Below, piece after piece: positions 57,989 through 64,000 of a DNA stretch of 64,000 nt. Within the stretch, counting starts at the first letter, position 1; every line of letters begins with the position of its first letter. Origin of the DNA: Notospermus geniculatus (lineage: Eukaryota; Nemertea; Pilidiophora; Heteronemertea; Lineidae); contig NMRB01000198.1 in the NCBI GenBank assembly GCA_002633025.1, positions 421,667 through 485,666 of the forward strand. Direction: 5' to 3'. The notes beneath the pieces were generated by a model. It was not told where the DNA came from and did no database searches. It was given only the letters and a program-made list of their open reading frames with translations. The translations under genes were made by a program, and so were the position numbers.

Positions 57989-58380
57989 ACTCTGTTAAAA
58001 AACAGATTTTACAGGAAAGTGCCTGAACCAGAGTCCCCGGAACGATTCTGTAAAATTTACTGGTGATATTTACCATAGATTTGCGGAGCCTTACGACAGA
58101 CACGAAGGCCCGTATTTTAGAATTCAACGTAAATGAGGTCCTCAAGGCTATTGTTCTCCTGTTGAGAACAATAGTCTTGAGGAACTCCTTTTCGTTGAGG
58201 AGCATTCTAAAATACGGGCCTTAGAGTGGATACAATTGCTTGTGCATCCATTCTAGTGTCGTTGGAGGAATAAAATTGCCAAATTGACTTCAGTATCGCC
58301 TATGAAAGTGCAGCAGAATAGTTCTGGGGACTCTGTTGCAGGCACTTTTCTGTAAAATCTACAGTATTTTTAACAGTGCC
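57989..58380. mobile_element. MITE family D, allele in copy 2
   Basis: Same element as 46748-47131, with the nested GGCCCGTATTTTAGAA hairpin (58105-58222) intact at both ends. Confidence 0.85.
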
Positions 58381-59355
58381 TATATAGCAAAACCAAAATT
58401 TCGCTTCTATTATCCGAACTATTGTGATTTACAGGTGCTGAGGTGTCGTACGTGCCTTGAAGAAGCTGCATTTCGTCGGCCGTAAATTGTAGATTCAAAT
58501 CCTGGAGTACCTGCAGGCCCAGGGCGGATGATGACTTACAGGTTGTCAGCCAATGAGTATACAGGTGTTGTAGGAGTATGATGCCTGATGTTGATCAATT
58601 GCAACTGACCCAACATAAATGAGTCAGATTACATGTACATGTACTTCTAATCCATGCTGCTGATGTGGATGGACAAAAAAGGTGGAAGCGAATGCGATGA
58701 AACACAAAGGTTGCTTGGTTTTCACCAGATACGTTGTTCTGGATATCAGCTGAAGAGGGCCGTAACAAAACCAACATCTTACCGGCAACGTCCTCGTAAA
58801 ACCCTAGGGTGTAAAAAGCGAATCGATTTTCTCTACCATACCCCTTCTCCTGTATTCATAAGACGTGAGTCTACATTGCTGATTCCACTCTGGTATGATA
58901 TAAGGAGGCCATGCACCTCTTACGGTCCCACTGCTGTATCGTGGTTTGCATCAACACTTTAATATAGGAGGATGAAGATACGGGTCGATCAATAGCACGG
59001 TGTTGTAACATTCGGCTACATGCAGATGCACCTTCGTTAGTTAGAAATTCTACAGGGCTCGTCCCGCTTGGAACCGTCTCAGATCGCAGTAAGGATGATG
59101 AATATCAAAATTTAGGTTTTGCTGTCAAAGAACTTGGCCAGAGCCTACAAAAAAATTGCAGATGCATCTTGTTAGTTAGAAATTGTACAGGGATCCGTCG
59201 CCCCGCTTGGAACCGTCACAGATCGCAGTAAGGATGATGAATATCAAAATTTAGGTTTTGCTGTCAAAGAACTTGGCCAGAGACTAAAACAAAATTTGAA
59301 TATTTGTCGCAACGGGAGTTATGCGATTTACCCCTTAGAAAGATACATGTACGTA

Positions 59356-59760
59356 CACTCTTAGCCAAAAAGGTTCTTTAGGGATTCTTTGTGCCACACC
59401 AGAGGAACCCCAACCTTCTGTAAAGAACCCGAGAGGGTTCCATATAGAACCTTTCTGTCGCCAAAGAACCCATAAAGGTTCCAGATAGAACCTTTTTCTG
59501 AAGCGGGTGATCCACTGTTGCGATTTTGGCTTGAGACGGGGTTGCGTTCCCTTGCGATTACCATATAAGGACTTCCGATTGCCATATAAGGTAACCGCAA
59601 GGGAACGCAACCCCGTCTCAAGCCAAAATCGCAACAGTGGATCACCCGCTTGAGGGAAAGGTTCTATCTGGAACCTCTAGGGGTTATTAAACAACCCGAG
59701 GGTTCTTAAATCAGAGGGTTCTCCTGGTGTGGCACCAAAGAACCTTTTCGGCTAAGAGTG
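59356..59760. mobile_element. CACTCTTAGCCAAAAAGGTTC element, TA target, copy 2 only
   Basis: CACTCTTAGCCAAAAAGGTT mirrors AACCTTTTCGGCTAAGAGTG with TA on both flanks. The interior repeats AGAACC/GGTTCT phrases. A 151-base AAGCGGGTGATCC hairpin is nested at 59501-59651. Confidence 0.85.
59501..59651. mobile_element. 151-base AAGCGGGTGATCC hairpin, nested
   Basis: Near-identical to 34977-35127 and the same length. TGA stands on both sides if the first and last base are counted as flank (TGA|AGCGGG .. CCGCT|TGA), a candidate 3-base duplication. Confidence 0.9.
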
Positions 59761-61519
59761 TAAGTGCAGATATGTATCCCTATAGACCTGCGACACATCG
59801 CACGACTTAGCAGTACGGTCCACATCATAGGACTGACGAGATGAGTGGGAAGTGGTATCAAATTGCAACCCTGTGATTATCCCCGTATTCAGGCACCAGA
59901 TTCAGTAGAATTGTAGAATTGCAGAGTGGAGTTTAGTGGAGACCATCCCTTCATGGTGGAAATGAGATCACAGCTTACACCGGAATGCCTAAAAGTGTTC
60001 GACTTTTCCGCTGATCAGGATACCCATTTCTAAAGTCACCTTTGTGGCACTCAATCTCCACTGATGAGTGGCAAAAAACCAAAGGATTCCGACAGCTGCA
60101 GATAAAAGTGTTATGAAAGGAATCAGGAAAAGAGAAGCCACCTAATGTTTATTGAATTTGAAGCAATTTTTTTCCAGAATATGACGTCTGCGATCCAATT
60201 CATTCAGGAAGTCGATGTATATTTTTTGTGTCTACAGCGCTTCGCTTCGGTGTACCACGCTTCAACGTTGGTATACATGTATATAATTATATTCTCGGAC
60301 CTTGAACACATCCACGGCTTCCTTCGAAATAACATCACTTATTTGATAGCCAGTAACTCGTATTCGCTGAAGTAGGAATGTCGAGTGGTCGTGTTAATAC
60401 GAATATACGTCTATCGACTCTAACATGTCTAAAGAGCCGGCGTATCCGACGTGATGTGTACACCTACAACCCTACAATGACACATCAAGCGCTTACCGTG
60501 TTACTTAGAGACCCCATTTTCCGATTGCCTCAACACAAGCAAAAGAAAACGCTGATCATTGTGATACCATGACAGTGGCTGACATGCCTTCAAAAAACAC
60601 AGAAGTCTCCGACATAGGAAGGAGACAAGGCCACCCTATGTGTGAGAGTAGCCTACGTGTCGTGACACATTTTTTGCACTTCGACAAAAGGATCTTATAG
60701 GACAGAGGGTTAGGCAATGACTCGAGCTTTGCCATTGCCACGTGCTCCAACATCTGCCTATATCAGCAAGGTTTCGCAAATCTGACGAAACACGAAGTAC
60801 GAAATACGAAATTGGACTTCATTTCCATGACGTAATGTATTTCAGAAGATGGTTGGTACCACAAATATCCCTGCTGCCAGTGCGTCTTTTAGCATATCAT
60901 GTAAGACCGAGAGAGTTATGGTGCATCTTGAATTTTTAAAATTCCACTTCGTAATGAAAACGAAAGATAAATTTCAATGTGTAATATACACCGTAACTCT
61001 ATCGGTCTAACGTCATGCGCTAAACGAGGCTCTTGCAGCAGGCGATATTTGTGGTACCAACCATGTCCTGAAATACATTTCTACGTCATGGAAATGAAGT
61101 CCAATTTCGTATTTCGTACTTCCTGTTTCGGCAGATTTGCGAAACCTCCCTATTATCTACAAGGAACGTGCATCACGAAATTCCAGCTTTTTCCTATTAC
61201 AGCATGCAGAGCTAGCTTTTATCTGCACTATCCCCATTTCGCCCCTCGGACTTCGCCTCCCTTTCCCGACCCGTCTCGCCAAAAGCACACGGTAAACAAT
61301 ACAGTGATATGTTGGCTTCTTTAAAAAGTACCAATCGGTTCCACGCAGTGAATGTACATGTACATTGTAATGTTACCGTGGCATGCAACCAGAAAAACGA
61401 CTTTTATATCATTTTTGTAACCTGGGATCTGGTGCATTGTCTGTGTTAGCTACACAGTGTAGAGAACGTCAAGGTAATTCGGTTGATGCAGAGCTAAACC
61501 GTCGTCGTTTTTCACAAGG

Positions 61520-61906
61520 CTTAGGGCGGCGTTCCGCTCGAAGGCATTGTTTTTTCCGCGGCGTTGGTCACGGCGCGGAAAAAAACAATGCTTTTGAGCG
61601 TTTCCGAGCACGGAAACGCTCCAATGGAAAGCCGCCCTTAGGCTTCCGTTACATAGAAGTATACGGTATACGAAAAAGCCGGTTAACAAAGGCATTCCGA
61701 GGATTCACCTCCGTGAAGCCATTGTTAACCGGCGTTTTCGTATACCGTATACTTCTATGTGAGGGAAGCCTTAGGCATCCTTTACATAGAAGTACATGTA
61801 CACGGTATACGAAAACGTCGGTTAACAATGGCTTCACGGTCGTGAATCCTCGGGAAGCCTTTGTTAACCGGCGTTTTCGTATACCGTATACTTACAGGAA
61901 GCCTTA
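61520..61906. mobile_element. Three abutting hairpins in copy 2
   Basis: 61520-61640 is the GGGCGGC hairpin; 61637-61773 and 61774-61906 are two AGGCTTCCGTTACAT-type hairpins back to back. The 245-codon ORF at 61383-62120 reads through all three and is rejected as a gene. Confidence 0.85.
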
Positions 61907-62553
61907 CGGTCGTGGTATACGGTACAGGATGAGCATAAAACGCTATGTCCCCCGAGTTTCCTTTGTTAAGCGTGCCAAGTGTCATTACAATCGTATTACC
62001 ACATATAGACGTTGTTGCTTTCTTGTTAAAGCACTGTACCCAAAGGACGTTAACTGTTCCTATATATACATTGTGTTTAGACATCAAACTTGCGTTATGA
62101 TAAAATTCTCAATAATCTAATCACTATTCCCCTTGTGAGTCTGCAAAAACAAGATTTATAGCCGCCATAACTCATCCACAACGCCAGATGATGGTACAGC
62201 GATATTTCGAGATAGCAATTTTACTATTATCTAACTCCTGTGCAAATCGTTAAAGCAGTAAAGAGTAAATATGTCCGGAATGTTATATTGCAGTTGGTTG
62301 TTTTTTTCTGAGAAGCAGGATACTGGGCTGTTGGATCTCGAATGCCAATTTGCCTTGTCATTACACGATTGGTGATACATCAAAAATAATAGGTGTGGTC
62401 AAATGGAGTATAGTATTTTTCAGATAGATCTGGCCAAAAGTACTTGGCTGACCTCGTGTCACTAAAATGTAATGGTGTGATCAGAAATAAGAATGTTGCA
62501 CAACCCTCAACAGCCAGTGTCTTGGCTGACTGGCTTAGCTGACACCAGCCTTG

Positions 62554-63853
62554 GTTACACCTGTCTGAAAAAGCCCGGACGTTTCGAAGCCAGGTGTGAC
62601 AGGAATCAACGTCCTAGGAATGCAAATACGCCAAACAATAGTCCGCTATTGTAAGGTTATACATGTATTCGAATGGTCATGGTCTCTCTAGCCTTATATT
62701 CTAATCCGTCGCTGAACAATAAAACCGGACTTAGATTCCAGGGGGACGTTGGATTCCTGTCACACCTGCTGGTCTGAAATAAGCCCGGGCTTCTTGAGCA
62801 TGTATGCGGCATGTATGGGTTTTAAAAGCCCGGGTTTTATTTAGACACGGCGATTCATAGGTGTAAACGCAATGAAATGGCCAGGGCCATTGTGCTCACC
62901 TCTGTGACAGAGTATGAAGTGTGAGTAGCCTGGTGATACACTGAATGGTGAAGGATTAGTGCAGAAACATCGTAACATTTACTACCGATGAGATATGGCC
63001 AAAGTCAATTTTTCAAGATGGCCGCCTGGCAGCCATGTTGAAGTCCAATCGAACCGAAATTTGGCATATAAGTAGACGGTACCAAGACACATATTTAGGC
63101 ACGGTTAAAGCATCCTAGCTCCCACTATTTATGAGGTGTGGGTCGAAGTCCATTTTTCAAGATGGCTCCCTGGCGGCCATATTTGACGTCGAATCTGACT
63201 GAAATTTACCATATATTTATATGGTACCTAGATACATATTTTGACAACGTTAAAACATCCTACCTACTCTTATTTATAAAATGTGGGTCAAAGTCCATTT
63301 TTCAAGATGGCTTCCTGGCGGCCATATTTGATGTCCGATCGGGTTGAAATTTGGTGCATTCGTGCAGGGTACCTAGATATATCTTCACACCAAATCACAA
63401 CACTGTATGTCAAATAACAATGAAATGTGCCACCAAACAGTGAATTTTGAACTTTGACCTCTGTGACCTTGAAAAGTAGGTCAAATCAAAAACCCGGGAT
63501 TTATGTGATGAAGTCTCATCAGAGGAACCCACCATAAAAGTTTCGTGGTTCTAGCTAACCGCGTTCAGGAGATACGGCCGAAAGAAGGTTTTCACAAAGC
63601 GCCCCCTACAGGCCAGAGTGTACAAGTAGCAGCGCTAAGTTTCGGTCCAGAGATAGTTTTTACCATAGAGTACCTGTACACCAAATTTCAAGTTTGTAAC
63701 CCAAGCGGTTTAGAAACGTGCCACCCCTGTTAACGACGACGGACGACGGACGACGACGACGGACGACGACGGACGACACACCATGGGAGAAGCTCACCTC
63801 ACAGAGGTGAGCTAAAAAGCCCGGACTGAGCCCGGACTTTTATGTAGTGTAAC
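62554..63853. mobile_element. GTTACAC-ended insertion carrying a tandem repeat
   Basis: GTTACACCTGTCTGAAAAAG at 62554 and CTTTTATGTAGTGTAAC at 63853 bound the insertion. CCCGGGCTT-type phrases recur inside as in 29706-29933. An inner inverse pairs GCCAGGTGTGACAGGAATC with GATTCCTGTCACACCTG-like sequence (62590-62769). Its right part is occupied by the 63003-63817 repeat. Confidence 0.65.
63003..63817 (+). repeat. 145-base tandem array, CGACGG run and terminal hairpin
   Basis: GTCMATTTTTCAAGATGGC recurs at 63003, 63148 and 63293, a period of 145 bases. Each unit goes on with TGGCRGCCATRTTGA and ACGGTACC or TGGTACC. After 63440 come unique parts, then a GACGACGGAC run (63735-63778) and AGCTCACC..GGTGAGCT at 63790-63814. 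Same 3' end as 11293-11535. Confidence 0.8.
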
Positions 63854-64000
63854 TGAGAGAGCTATTGATTATGCCACCCCTGATAATCTAGTGTTGTGCA
63901 ACTAAGTACATGACCTTTGGCCAGAAGGATATGAAAAACACTATAATATAAAGCGTAGGCCATCGTCCTGAGGGCTAAGTCACGACGTTCCAATACATGT

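Larger units (their letters stand above)
53206..62126 (+). repeat. Segment B copy 2 (inside the last contig)
   Basis: Collinear with 42150-50921, flanked by unique sequence on both sides and continuous with it. Copy-2-specific insertions include 56284-57144, 57153-57581 and 59356-59760. Confidence 0.95.
62409..63946 (-). mobile_element. MITE family B, reverse member split by a 1.3 kb insertion
   Basis: TATAGTATTTTTCAGATAGA then TCTGGCCAAAAGTACTTGGC at 62409 and TACATGACCTTTGGCCAGAA then GGATATGAAAAACACTATA at 63907-63946 are the two ends. The inner sequence (GTAATGGTGTGATCAGAAAT, AAGAATGTTGCACAACC) is the reverse complement of 29116-29225. It is interrupted at about 62554-63853. Confidence 0.8.

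Noticed and set aside
61383-62120. 245-codon plus-strand ORF
   Set aside because: Read through three back-to-back hairpins. The allele in copy 1 (50348-50848) gives a different, shorter protein because one hairpin is missing.
63003-63440. CRISPR-like array
   Set aside because: Units of 145 bases repeat throughout with no separate spacers, and the DNA is eukaryotic.

Overview
The window is eukaryotic nuclear DNA. It has spliced exons with GT-AG introns of a few hundred bases, no bacterial gene layout, and dense short inverted-repeat transposons. One gene is certain: the 3' part of a CEP63-type centrosomal coiled-coil gene at 707-6770 (+), 13 exons in continuous phase, ending in the conserved C-terminal segment that binds CEP152 in vertebrates. 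A single ancestral-type CEP63, small introns, frequent TACATGTA/TACCGGTA octamers and very high TE insertion polymorphism fit a marine invertebrate such as a cephalochordate, hemichordate, echinoderm or lophotrochozoan. The sequence alone does not settle the phylum.

Layout. 1-706: intron with an inverted-repeat element. 707-6770: CEP63 exons, with a partial exon/intron tandem duplication at 5812-6500. 6771-25895: intergenic DNA holding many MITE and foldback elements, a tRNA-like SINE head (14259-14330) and a degraded LINE 3' end (25377-25800, minus). 25896-38359: two copies of one ~6 kb segment joined at a single N (32296). 38360-42148: single-copy DNA with more inverted-repeat elements. 42150-50921 and 53206-62126: two copies of an ~8.8 kb segment. 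The first is bounded by single Ns at both ends (42149, 50922); the second lies inside uninterrupted sequence. 62409-64000: nested repeats.

The N positions coincide with the copy boundaries. The simplest reading is four contigs in which both alleles of a heterozygous individual were kept, not true segmental duplication. Read that way, each copy pair is an allele comparison that exposes empty and filled transposon sites. At three loci the two alleles carry different inverted-repeat elements in the same place. Several hairpin families share only their outer 10-18 bases and have unrelated interiors. Apart from CEP63, no open reading frame outside repeats shows a recognisable protein family. Most longer ORFs in the last 45 kb are read through hairpin arms.
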